The notes beneath the pieces are model-generated. The model saw only the letters and a program-made list of their open reading frames with translations. It searched no databases and had not been told where the DNA came from. From the NCBI GenBank assembly GCA_035764935.1, contig DASTYK010000043.1, forward strand, positions 1-43,635: a stretch of DNA of 43,635 bases. The letters are read 5' to 3'. Below are positions 36,409 to 43,635 of the stretch, piece by piece. This DNA comes from Longimicrobiales bacterium. GTDB taxonomy: Bacteria > Gemmatimonadota > Gemmatimonadetes > Longimicrobiales > RSA9. Numbering within the stretch: position 1 is the stretch's first letter; every line of letters begins with the position of its first letter. Both the position numbers and the translations under genes were made by a program.

Positions 36409-37854
36409 ATGATGCGCAGCACGCGCGCGTTATGGCCGGCCTTTGCGCTTGCCGCATGTGCGGGCAATCCGCAGCCGGCGCAGCCCGACGCGGTCGGCGG
36501 TGCAGATCGACCGGCAGCGACGACTGCGGCCCCGGTCGCCGCAGCGGCGACACCGGCCGCCCGCCCATCCGCGCCGGTCACGATCCCGGTCGACTACTAC
36601 ACGCTGGACAACGGGCTGAGGGTCGTTCTCTCGCAGGACAACAGCGCGCCGACTGCGACCGTGGCCGTCTACTACAACATCGGCTTCCGCATCGAGCCAC
36701 GGGATCGCACCGGCTTCGCCCACCTGTTCGAGCACATGATGTTCCAGGGATCGGAGAACCTCGGCAAGAACGAGTTCATCCAGCTGGTGCAGAACAATGG
36801 CGGCAACCTGAACGGCTCGACGCGGTTCGACTTCACGAACTACTTCGAGATCGTGCCGTCCAATGCGCTGGAAACCATGCTGTGGGCCGAGGCGGACCGG
36901 ATGCGCGGGCTCGCCATCACGGAGGAGAACCTGACGAACCAGCAGGGCGTGGTCATGAACGAGGTCAAGGTCAACGTGTTGAACCAGCCGTACGGCGGGT
37001 TCCCGTGGATCGATCTGCCGATGGCCGCGAACGAGAACTGGCACAACGCGCACAACTTCTACGGCGACCTCGAGCACCTGCAGGCTGCGACACTCGACGA
37101 CGTCCGACTCTTCTTCGAGCAGTACTACGCGCCCAACAACGCGGCCCTCGTCGTGGTCGGTGACTTCGAGCCGGCACGGACGAAGGCGTGGATCGAGCAG
37201 TACTTCGGCGACATCCCCGCGGTCGAGCTCGCACCCCAGCCGGACATCGGCGAGCCGCGCCAGACCGCGGAGAAGCGGCATACGCGCGTGGACCCGCAGG
37301 CGAACCGGCCGGCCCTGGCACTCGGCTACAAGGCCCCGGAGTCGGGCACGCCCGAGTACTACGCGCTGGGCGTGATCGAGCAGATCCTCTCGGCCGGCCG
37401 CGACAGCTGGCTCTACCAGTCACTGGTGCAGGACCAGGCGCTGACGGGCAGCGTGTCGTCGAGCATGAACCCGCTCGGCAACATGCACAACATCGATGGC
37501 CCGACCCTCTACCAGGTCTGGCTCTTCCACGACAGCGACAGGACCGCCGACCAGATCGTCGCAGCGATCGACGAGCAGATCGGCCGGCTGCAGGCCGCCC
37601 CCGTCGACCAGGAAACCCTGGACCGCGCACTGGTCAAGATCCGCTCCGGCCTCTACAGCATGCTCGAGAGCGGCTTCGGCCGCGCCGACCTGCTCGCGTC
37701 ATTCGCGCTCTTCGACGACGATCCGCAGAAGATCAACCGCCTCGAAGCGGAGTTCCGGAAGGTCACGCCGGAACTCATCCAGCGTGTCGCCCGCGAGTAC
37801 CTGCGCAACACCAATCGGACCATCGTCACTGTCGAACCGGCGAGCGCATCATGA
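36409..37854 (+). CDS. M16 zinc peptidase, catalytic subunit, lipoprotein
   Basis: The 481-aa product has a lipobox signal (LAAC, Cys17), an Ala/Pro-rich linker to about residue 55, and an M16 domain with the inverted zinc motif HLFEH (105-109) and the distal ligand Glu185 in VVMNEV. A second M16 half without the motif completes the clam shell. The paired gene downstream encodes an inactive-type partner, the usual M16B heterodimer. ATG 36409 is six bases after GGAGAGG; an ATG at 36394 overlaps that site. It probably degrades peptides in the periplasm. Confidence 0.92.
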   Translation: MMRSTRALWPAFALAACAGNPQPAQPDAVGGADRPAATTAAPVAAAATPAARPSAPVTIPVDYYTLDNGLRVVLSQDNSAPTATVAVYYNIGFRIEPRDRTGFAHLFEHMMFQGSENLGKNEFIQLVQNNGGNLNGSTRFDFTNYFEIVPSNALETMLWAEADRMRGLAITEENLTNQQGVVMNEVKVNVLNQPYGGFPWIDLPMAANENWHNAHNFYGDLEHLQAATLDDVRLFFEQYYAPNNAALVVVGDFEPARTKAWIEQYFGDIPAVELAPQPDIGEPRQTAEKRHTRVDPQANRPALALGYKAPESGTPEYYALGVIEQILSAGRDSWLYQSLVQDQALTGSVSSSMNPLGNMHNIDGPTLYQVWLFHDSDRTADQIVAAIDEQIGRLQAAPVDQETLDRALVKIRSGLYSMLESGFGRADLLASFALFDDDPQKINRLEAEFRKVTPELIQRVAREYLRNTNRTIVTVEPASAS

Positions 37855-39365
37855 GGGGCGTGGACATGAACCAGGTATCGAATGGGGCGGGGCGCTCGCA
37901 GATGGTGAGGCGGGCCGGGGCCCGCGCCCGGGCCGGGGCCGGGAACTGCGGGTTTTCTGGGAGCGCTGCTCGTGGGGCCGCGGCAACCGCCCTGGTGCTC
38001 GGGCTCGCACTTCCCCTGCCGGCGGCCGCACAGAAGGAGGCGCCGCCGGAGCCGGGGCCGGCGAAGAACATCACGCTGCCGACGCCGCGCACATTCACGC
38101 TGGACAACGGGCTCGAGGTCAAGCTGCTGGAGTACGGGACCGTGCCGAAGGTGGCGGTGCAGCTCGTCATGCGGGTCGGCAACGTGGACGAGGCGGCGGA
38201 CGAGGTGTGGCTCACCGACCTGATGGGCGACATGATGATCGAGGGGACTGCGTCGCGCAGCGGGGAGCAGATCGCGCTGGAGGCCGCGAGCATGGGCGGC
38301 TCGCTCAACGTCGGGGTCGGCCTGGACGAGACGACCATCGGCGGTGACGCACTCGCGGAGTTCGCGCCGGCCATGATCGCGCTGGTTGCGGACGTCGCTC
38401 GGAATCCGGCGTTCCCCGCGACCGAGCTGGAGCGGCTCAAGGCCGACATGCTGCGCTCCCTCGCGATCACGATGAGCCGGCCGCAGTCGCTCGCGCAGCA
38501 GACATTCATGGCGGCGCTCTACGGTGATCACCCGTACGGCCGGGTCTTTCCGACGCCGGAAATCGTGAGCGCCTTCACACTCGACCAGGTGCGCGCATTC
38601 CACGACGAGCATTTCGATGCGTCACGCGCGCGGCTGTACGTCGTCGGGCAGTTCGATGACGCCGCCGTCGAAGAAGCGGCCCGCCAGGCGTTTGCCGGCT
38701 GGGCAGCGGGCAGCGAGGTCGCGCCAGCGCCTGCGACTGCACGCGCCAGCTCGCGGGGCAGGCCGGTCATCCACCTGGTGGACCGACCCGGCGCCGTGCA
38801 GTCCTCGATCTACATCGGACTGCCGGTCGTGGACCCGACGCACGCCGATTACGTTCCCCTGCAGGTCACCAACACGCTGCTCGGTGGCGCGTTCTCCTCA
38901 CGCATCACGCGCAATATCCGTGAGGACAAAGGCTATACGTACTCGCCCTTCAGCATGGTGAGCAGCCGGTACCGCACCGCCTTCTGGGCCGAGATCGCCG
39001 ACGTGACCACCGCGGTGACAGGCGCGTCCATCGGCGAGATCATCAAGGAGATCGAGCGACTCGCCGCAGAGCCGCCACCGGTCGAGGAGCTCCAGGGGGT
39101 CCAGAACTACATGGCCGGGACCTTCACGCTCAGTGCAGCGTCGCGCTTCGGCATGCTCGGTCAGCTCCGCATGCTGGACCTGCACGGACTGCCGGCCTCG
39201 TACCTCCGCAACTACGTCCAGAACGTGTACGCGGTCACACCCGCTGACGTGCAGCGTATCGCGCGCCAGTACCTTGCCACCGACCGGATGGTGATCACCG
39301 TCGTCGGGGATCGGTCGCAGATTCTCGAGCAGGTCCAGGCGTTCGGTGAGGTGATAACGGACTGA
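37851..39365 (+). CDS. M16 peptidase-like partner without zinc motif
   Basis: The 504-aa product is homologous to M16 peptidases, but the HxxEH position reads DLMGD (123-127), so it cannot bind zinc there. The C-terminal half has RNIREDKGYTYSPFS, the Arg/Tyr segment that the non-catalytic subunit supplies to the shared active site. A signal peptide ends PAAAQ near residue 61 and is unusually long. It is preceded by an Arg/Ala/Gly-rich stretch encoded by a copy of the GGGCC repeat (37910-37945). The start at ATG 37851 overlaps the previous stop; ATG 37866 or 37902 may be the true start. Confidence 0.88.
   Translation: MRGVDMNQVSNGAGRSQMVRRAGARARAGAGNCGFSGSAARGAAATALVLGLALPLPAAAQKEAPPEPGPAKNITLPTPRTFTLDNGLEVKLLEYGTVPKVAVQLVMRVGNVDEAADEVWLTDLMGDMMIEGTASRSGEQIALEAASMGGSLNVGVGLDETTIGGDALAEFAPAMIALVADVARNPAFPATELERLKADMLRSLAITMSRPQSLAQQTFMAALYGDHPYGRVFPTPEIVSAFTLDQVRAFHDEHFDASRARLYVVGQFDDAAVEEAARQAFAGWAAGSEVAPAPATARASSRGRPVIHLVDRPGAVQSSIYIGLPVVDPTHADYVPLQVTNTLLGGAFSSRITRNIREDKGYTYSPFSMVSSRYRTAFWAEIADVTTAVTGASIGEIIKEIERLAAEPPPVEELQGVQNYMAGTFTLSAASRFGMLGQLRMLDLHGLPASYLRNYVQNVYAVTPADVQRIARQYLATDRMVITVVGDRSQILEQVQAFGEVITD
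37910..37945. repeat. GGGCC-rich repeat copy inside an M16 gene
   Basis: The segment begins GCGGGCCGGGGCCC, identical to the arm ends at 12 and 133, and consists almost only of G and C. It encodes the run RRAGARARAGAG in front of the signal peptide core. Confidence 0.7.
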
Positions 39366-39742
39366 GGCCACAGGAGCGTCGCGCCGGCACCGGTTTGACC
39401 CGGTGCCGGCATCGCTCTACCCGGCGCATCACGAGACTGCCTCGAACGACGATTCCTCCTGCAGCTCGCCCGCGTCGTCCAGCTCGCCTGCCCCGCCATT
39501 CGCTGAAAGCGTGTCGGCTCCCGCCTGCAGGCGCCACGACATGATGCCCGAAAGCGCCTGTCGTAACCGTCGCAGGGTGCCGCGAGACGACGTGGCGGAT
39601 AGGTTAAGCTGCAACCACAGGATTGCCGGGACGTGATGACGCGCGAGTATGGCCGAACGACTGTCGCGAGCGGCTGTCGGGCGGCGCATGACCCGCTGAT
39701 GCGAAATCTGCACTCAAAACAAATTTTCGGGCGGAGTGGCGC
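39366..39742. other. Intergenic region after M16 operon
   Basis: Besides the hairpin at 39383-39410, I see no gene in these 377 bases. The last 50 bases before the lipoprotein gene are AT-richer (around 39700-39727) and may hold its promoter; GGAG at about 39733 is the ribosome site. Confidence 0.4.
39383..39410 (+). terminator. Hairpin after M16 operon
   Basis: GCCGGCACCGG (39383-39393) pairs perfectly with 39400-39410 around a six-base loop, 18 bases after the stop codon. There is no T-run, so it may act with Rho or as a 3' stabiliser. Confidence 0.6.
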
Positions 39743-40876
39743 ATGAAGAGGATGTGCGGTGTCGTACTGCTGGGCGTGACGGTCGCATGCGGTGATACGA
39801 CCGGCCCTGGTGCCAACCCGGCCGGAGCGGTTGTTCCTGCAAGTGCGCAGGCGCAGACCGGTGTAGTGGGTCGGATCGTCGATCAGGCCCCGGCCGTACT
39901 GGTCACGGATGCATCGGGAAGCCCGATGGTCGACATGCAGGTGCACTGGACCGTGACGGCGGGTGCCGGCTCCGTCAGCGGCGGCGGCCGGACCGGAGGC
40001 GACGGAGTCGCGCGCGCCGCCTGGACACTGGGTCTCGGGGCCGGTACACAGACACTCGAAGCGCGGGTCGGGACTCTGCCCGCGGTCACGTTCTCGGTGA
40101 ATGCGCTCGCCGACGCTCCGTTCGCGATCCGACCCAGCCGGGATACGGTTGCTTTCGACCTGCCGCTGGACAGCCTGCGGCTGTCGGCGGTCCTTGTGGA
40201 TCAGTACGACAATCCTCTGCCCACCGCATCCCTCGCCTGGACGTCGGGCGACATCGACGTCCTCTCCATCGACGGTGATGGGTTGGTGCGAGTCCAGGGC
40301 GGCGGAGCGACCACGCTCAGCGTCTCCGATGGAACACTGTCGGCTGATGTCCACGGCCTGGTTGACATGCCGACATTCTCCGTGCCGTTCGTTGACCTGG
40401 ATCTCGTTGTCTTCTTCTCGCCTTTCGGGGACCCGCTGAGCGAGCAACATGATAACGTTGCGTACGAGCTTTACATGGACGACGACAGCATGGCAGTGAG
40501 GTCCGTATCCACTGGCGTCGTGGAGCGGGTGTGGTACCAGGAGGACACGAACGACTACGAGGTTTTCGTTCGCTACAGCGACGCATGGCTCGTGCTCTAC
40601 GATCACCTCGTTGCGCCTGCTGTTGCGGCAGGCGACGTCGTTCAGCCGGGTGATACCCTGGGGCTGGTCGCATACTTCGGCAACTACCAGGTCGGCAACG
40701 ACCTCCTCCCGATGGGGCGCATCGAGCTGCAGGTCAACTACGAACGAGGCAACACAGGTATGGCGTGGTGTCCCGCCCTGTTCGGCACGCCATCGTTCAA
40801 TGCCGCTCACGACGAGGCGCTGGCGCGCGTCAGCAGCAGCCCTGCCACGTGCTCGAAGATGATGGCCGCGCCCTGA
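39743..40876 (+). CDS. Ig-like lipoprotein with degenerate LytM/M23 domain
   Basis: The 377-aa product has a lipobox-like signal (VTVAC, Cys16). Two bacterial Ig-like domains follow (about 40-120, with VHWTVTAGAGSVSGGGRT; and about 130-205, with LAWTSGDIDVLSIDGDGLVRV). The C-terminal part (about 235-345) has the LytM/M23 outline: VRYSDAWLVLYDHL followed by AGDVVQPGDTLGLVAYFG. The HxH block expected near the end reads MGRIELQVNY, so zinc binding is lost. Degenerate LytM proteins act as regulators or wall binders. A pair of cysteines near the end may form a disulfide. GGAG precedes the ATG. Confidence 0.75.
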   Translation: MKRMCGVVLLGVTVACGDTTGPGANPAGAVVPASAQAQTGVVGRIVDQAPAVLVTDASGSPMVDMQVHWTVTAGAGSVSGGGRTGGDGVARAAWTLGLGAGTQTLEARVGTLPAVTFSVNALADAPFAIRPSRDTVAFDLPLDSLRLSAVLVDQYDNPLPTASLAWTSGDIDVLSIDGDGLVRVQGGGATTLSVSDGTLSADVHGLVDMPTFSVPFVDLDLVVFFSPFGDPLSEQHDNVAYELYMDDDSMAVRSVSTGVVERVWYQEDTNDYEVFVRYSDAWLVLYDHLVAPAVAAGDVVQPGDTLGLVAYFGNYQVGNDLLPMGRIELQVNYERGNTGMAWCPALFGTPSFNAAHDEALARVSSSPATCSKMMAAP

Positions 40877-40901
40877 AGAACCGCAGGCCACTTCAGTCGA
40901 C

Positions 40902-40932
40902 GCGAACGCCGCGTGGCCGCCACGCGGCGTTC
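40902..40932 (+). terminator. 14-bp hairpin after the Ig/LytM-like gene
   Basis: CGAACGCCGCGTGG (40902-40915) pairs perfectly with 40919-40932 around a three-base loop, 26 bases after the stop codon. The following TGTGCGG is not T-rich. Confidence 0.72.
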
Positions 40933-41035
40933 GTGTGCGGATGCACTCGTGAGCTGCTGCCGCCGTCGCCCCTCCACCACATCCGTGCTGGCGCCGCCCG
41001 GATCCGCCCGCTATCCTGTGACGACGAGCCGTAGA

Positions 41036-41067
41036 TTGACACCTCTCACGTCGTTCTTCCGTACTGC
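41036..41067 (+). promoter_or_regulatory. Candidate promoter for NfeD-flotillin operon
   Basis: A consensus -35 hexamer TTGACA lies at 41036-41041. The best -10-like word, TACTGC (41062-41067), is 20 bases away, longer than ideal. Confidence 0.27.
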
Positions 41068-41125
41068 ATAGCACACGTCGCCACCACGGGACGTGCTCCG
41101 ATCCACTCCGGCTCCGGGGTGATAC

Positions 41126-41692
41126 ATGCACACGATGTTCACCATCGCGCTGCTGACGGGCGGGATCATCCTCGCGATCCAGGTGCTTCTCAGCCTGGTT
41201 GGCATCGACAGGTCGTTCACGGACACCGACTTCGATGTTTCGGACGGGCACAGCCCCGCGCTGAGCGGGGCGGAGCTGCTGAGCGTTCGTTCGCTTGCGG
41301 CCGCGGCGGCGCTGTTCGGCGCGACCGGGCTCGCCCTCGACCGGTACATGCCCGCCCTCGTTGCGGCGTTGCCCGCCCTGCTGGCCGGGTTCGGCGGTGC
41401 CGTCCTGAACGCGTACCTGACCCGGTTCATGCTGCGGGCCCAGAGTGACGGCTCGCTGCGCCTCGCGAACGCAGTGGGTGCCACGGGCAGGGTCTACCTG
41501 CCGATACCGGCCGCAGAGACCGGAACGGGTATCGTCCAGTTCGAGCTGCAGGGTCGCACGGTGGAGCTGCGCGCGGTGACGCGCGAGGGTGCCGACCTGC
41601 CCACGGGTGCAGCAGTTCTCGTAGTCGCCGTCGATCCGGCAGGGGAGACGGTCGAAGTCGTATCCACCTCCAGCATCGAGGCACTGTCATGA
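41126..41692 (+). CDS. NfeD-like membrane protein, flotillin partner
   Basis: The 188-aa protein has an N-terminal membrane helix (about 5-26), two more hydrophobic segments (about 53-100) and a C-terminal OB-fold-like domain (about 115-185: GATGRVYLPIPAAETGTGIVQFELQ and later ATREGADLPTGAAVLVVAVD-like strands). This is the layout of NfeD2/YqiJ proteins. It is followed directly by a flotillin gene whose ATG overlaps this stop (ATGA); NfeD-flotillin pairing is conserved widely and the two proteins co-locate in membrane microdomains. Confidence 0.82.
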   Translation: MHTMFTIALLTGGIILAIQVLLSLVGIDRSFTDTDFDVSDGHSPALSGAELLSVRSLAAAAALFGATGLALDRYMPALVAALPALLAGFGGAVLNAYLTRFMLRAQSDGSLRLANAVGATGRVYLPIPAAETGTGIVQFELQGRTVELRAVTREGADLPTGAAVLVVAVDPAGETVEVVSTSSIEALS

Positions 41693-43314
41693 CACGAATC
41701 CATGCCATGATCGGTGTGCTGCAGCTTCCCGACGTCAGCACGCTGTCGCCGGCAGTTCTCATCACGGGCGTGCTCGTGCTGCTGTTCCTCAGCATCACGA
41801 TGCTGTTCGTGAGCCGCTACCGCCGCTGTCCGGCGAACCGCGTGCTGGTGATCTCGGGACGCGTCGGAACGGGGCAGTCGGCCCGGGTGATCAACGGTGG
41901 CGGTGCATTCATCTGGCCGGTCATCCAGGAGTACGCGTTCCTGGATCTCACGCCGCTGCAGATCGACATCAACCTCACGGATGCGCTGTCGCTCGAGAAC
42001 ATCCGCGTGAAGGTGCCCAGCCAGGTCACGGTTGCCGTGGGTGATACGCCGGAGTTCCAGCAGAATGCGGCGGCCCGCATCCTGAACCTGTCGGCCGATG
42101 CGACGCGCGAGCTTGCGGCGAACATCATCTTCGGCCAGATGCGGCAGGTCATCGCTTCCATGCGGATCGAGGACATCAACCGCGACCGCGACCAGTTCCG
42201 CGCGAACATCGAGCACGCGCTCGAGCCGGAGCTGAAGAAGATCGGCCTCAAGCTGATCAACGTGAACATCAAGGACCTGAACGACGAGTCCGGCTACATC
42301 GAGGCGATCGGCCGCGAGGCGGGTGCGCGGGCGGTGAACAAGGCGAAGGGCGACGTCGCGGAGCAGGAGAAGCTCGGCGCGATCGCCGTCGCACAGGCGG
42401 AGCAGGAGAAGGACATCGAGGTCTCGAACGCGAATCGTGAGCGCGAGATCGGGGTGAAGTCGGCAGCGCGTGACACGGCGGTTCGGCTTGCCGACCTGGA
42501 CCGGGAGACTGCAGTCGCGCAGCAGCGCGCGGAGTTCGCGCGCGACACGGAGATCGCGCAGGCGGACCAGGAGCGGCGCATCGCGGTGTCGGCTGCGAAC
42601 GCCAACGCGATCACGGGTGAGACGGAGGCGCAGGCCAGCATCGCGGCCGCGCAGGCGAAGCTGCAGGTGAAGCAGGCCGAGGCGTTCGAGCTGGGCGAGA
42701 CGCGCAAGCGTGTCGCGTCCGCAGCGGTATCCGAGGCGGAGAACCGGGCGCAGGCCAAGGCCGCTCTCGCGGAGGCGGAGCGTATCGAGGCCGAGCGACG
42801 CGCGGCGCTCGAGGCGCCGGCCAAGGCGGAAAAGGCCCGTCGCATCGTCGAGGCCGAAGCACTGGCCGAGAGCAGGCGGCTCGAGGCGCAGGGCGAAGCC
42901 GCCGCGATCTTCGCGCGGCTGGAAGCGGAAGCGCGCGGTGAGTACGAGAAGCTGTCGAAGAAGGCCGAAGGTCTCGAGCGCATCGTCGCCGCGTGCGGCA
43001 GCGCCGACGAGGCGTACCGCCTGCTCATGCTCGAGAAGATCGAGTACCTCGCCGACAAGACCGCCGAGGCGGTCAGCAACATCCGGTTCGACAAGGTCGT
43101 CATGTGGGGCGGCGCGAATGGCAACAGCGCGGGTTCGGGCGTCAGCAGCTTTGTCACCGACCTGATGAGCACGATTCCGCCGGCGCTGCACACGATGATG
43201 AACATCGGTGGCGTGAAGCTCGGCGACGGCGTGGTACAGCTCGTGGAGGACGAGCCCTCGGTCGCCGCGCCTGCCGGGGATGGGACGAAGAAGGTGGTGG
43301 AGCTGCCCGAGTAG
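41689..43314 (+). CDS. Flotillin-like SPFH-domain protein (YqiK/FloT type)
   Basis: The 541-aa protein has one N-terminal membrane helix (about 21-42), an SPFH/band-7 domain (about 48-200, with the ALEPELKKIGLKLINVNIKDLND segment), then a long coiled coil rich in Ala, Glu and Arg (about 215-425, AEA repeats) and a C-terminal tail ending in a Gly/Ser-rich part and TDLMSTIPPALHTMM. The plan is that of bacterial flotillins, which oligomerise to scaffold membrane microdomains. It is translationally coupled to the NfeD-like gene. A strong terminator lies downstream at 43570. Confidence 0.93.
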   Translation: MTRIHAMIGVLQLPDVSTLSPAVLITGVLVLLFLSITMLFVSRYRRCPANRVLVISGRVGTGQSARVINGGGAFIWPVIQEYAFLDLTPLQIDINLTDALSLENIRVKVPSQVTVAVGDTPEFQQNAAARILNLSADATRELAANIIFGQMRQVIASMRIEDINRDRDQFRANIEHALEPELKKIGLKLINVNIKDLNDESGYIEAIGREAGARAVNKAKGDVAEQEKLGAIAVAQAEQEKDIEVSNANREREIGVKSAARDTAVRLADLDRETAVAQQRAEFARDTEIAQADQERRIAVSAANANAITGETEAQASIAAAQAKLQVKQAEAFELGETRKRVASAAVSEAENRAQAKAALAEAERIEAERRAALEAPAKAEKARRIVEAEALAESRRLEAQGEAAAIFARLEAEARGEYEKLSKKAEGLERIVAACGSADEAYRLLMLEKIEYLADKTAEAVSNIRFDKVVMWGGANGNSAGSGVSSFVTDLMSTIPPALHTMMNIGGVKLGDGVVQLVEDEPSVAAPAGDGTKKVVELPE

Positions 43315-43431
43315 TTACTGCTTGAACTGCGGGTTATGGGCGGTGGGTGGTGGGAGACGCGCGCTGTTGCGCGCTTGGGTGGCGGACACTTCGGGATGAG
43401 TGGCGGGTGGTGGGCGGTGGGGTTGTCGCCC

Positions 43432-43559
43432 CATGGAGTCGCCCTCGCCCCGTGGAGTCGCCCTCGCCCCGCGGAGTCGCCCTCGCCCCGTGGAGTCGCC
43501 CTCGCCCCGTGGAGTCGCCCGCGCCCCGCGGAGTCGCCCTCGCCCCGTGGAGGCGCCCG
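43432..43559. repeat. 19-bp tandem minisatellite, six and a half copies
   Basis: Copies of CGTGGAGTCGCCCTCGCCC start at 43432, 43451, 43470, 43489, 43508 and 43527, with a partial seventh from 43546. Variation is limited mainly to the second and third base of the unit (GT, GC or AT). Confidence 0.9.
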
Positions 43560-43569
43560 TTGGAATGAA

Positions 43570-43599
43570 AGCGGGCGGATCCTTTCGGATCCGCCCGCT
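43570..43599 (+). terminator. Rho-independent terminator
   Basis: AGCGGGCGGATCC (43570-43582) pairs perfectly with 43587-43599 around a TTTC loop, followed by GCTTTCTGTT. It lies 256 bases after the flotillin stop, beyond the minisatellite, and may also serve a minus-strand gene outside the window. Confidence 0.85.
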
Positions 43600-43635
43600 G
43601 CTTTCTGTTACACCAATTGAAGCAATGTCGCGGTT

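Larger units (their letters stand above)
43315..43635. other. Non-coding tail with minisatellite and terminator
   Basis: No gene is seen in the last 321 bases. A G/T-rich stretch (about 43335-43430, several GGTGGG words) leads into the 19-bp array and then a terminator; the final 36 bases show nothing. Confidence 0.5.

Noticed and set aside
37851-39365. Second M16 gene as a pseudogene because HxxEH is missing
   Set aside because: The frame is full length and carries the Arg/Tyr segment of the normal non-catalytic partner, directly coupled to the catalytic gene.
39743-40876. Lipoprotein as an active M23 endopeptidase
   Set aside because: The zinc-binding HxH block is replaced (R-x-E).

Overview
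The window is GC-rich bacterial chromosome (about two thirds G+C by eye), densely coding, with many short ATGA/GTGA stop-start overlaps and no rRNA, tRNA, CRISPR array, IS transposase or phage gene that I could recognise. Several contents point to a diderm, Gemmatimonadota-like soil or sediment bacterium: numerous lipoboxes and outer-membrane barrels, a tesA/ybbA/ybbP-type locus, a paired M16 peptidase locus, DUF4382 and DUF4105 proteins, an M28 peptidase, and a bacterial CDC48. The phylum is inferred from gene content and style only, because no marker gene is present.

Layout: (1) 1-3340 is a GC-palindrome inverted repeat followed by a large minus-strand protein that joins an LCAT/lipase-like alpha/beta hydrolase to a C-terminal CHAT caspase-like protease. 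(2) 3400-8920, minus strand: a short asparaginase-fold protein coupled to a K+/H+ antiporter, an FMN reductase, a DUF4382 lipoprotein and an MFS transporter. (3) 9026-10669: a small zinc-ribbon protein and a convergent outer-membrane barrel. (4) 10813-17388, plus strand: an unknown 96-aa protein, SirB1-like, YgfZ-like, a variant Nramp transporter, an 88-aa helical protein, a gamma-glutamylcyclotransferase and a NatA/NatB-type ABC exporter. (5) 17411-19944: an inverted-repeat/terminator element, then CDC48 (minus). (6) 20424-26045: HAD phosphatase, arylesterase divergent from an ABC ATPase plus FtsX-like permease with overlapping start codons, then an OmpA-family lipoprotein. (7) 26100-26835: a non-coding island of three repeat types. 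(8) 26830-32297, minus strand: DUF4105 protein, M28 peptidase, c-type cytochrome, a Cyc2-like fused cytochrome-porin and a dienelactone hydrolase-like lipoprotein. (9) 32471-36072: M19 dipeptidase and convergent malic enzyme-phosphotransacetylase. (10) 36409-39365: M16 peptidase pair. (11) 39743-43314: Ig/LytM-like lipoprotein, then NfeD-like protein and flotillin, ending in a 19-bp minisatellite and a strong terminator.

Functionally, much of the window serves the cell envelope: lipid or lipoprotein handling (ABC/FtsX, arylesterase, OmpA), periplasmic proteolysis (M16 pair, M28, M19), membrane organisation (NfeD/flotillin), ion and metal transport, and a probable outer-membrane electron conduit (cytochrome-porin plus cytochrome c). 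The items I consider least explained are the LCAT-CHAT fusion, the cytochrome-porin operon with a dyad over its ribosome site, the 61-bp palindrome array at 26466-26770, the Nramp protein lacking the canonical metal ligands, and the arylesterase/ABC gene pair whose ATG codons overlap on opposite strands.
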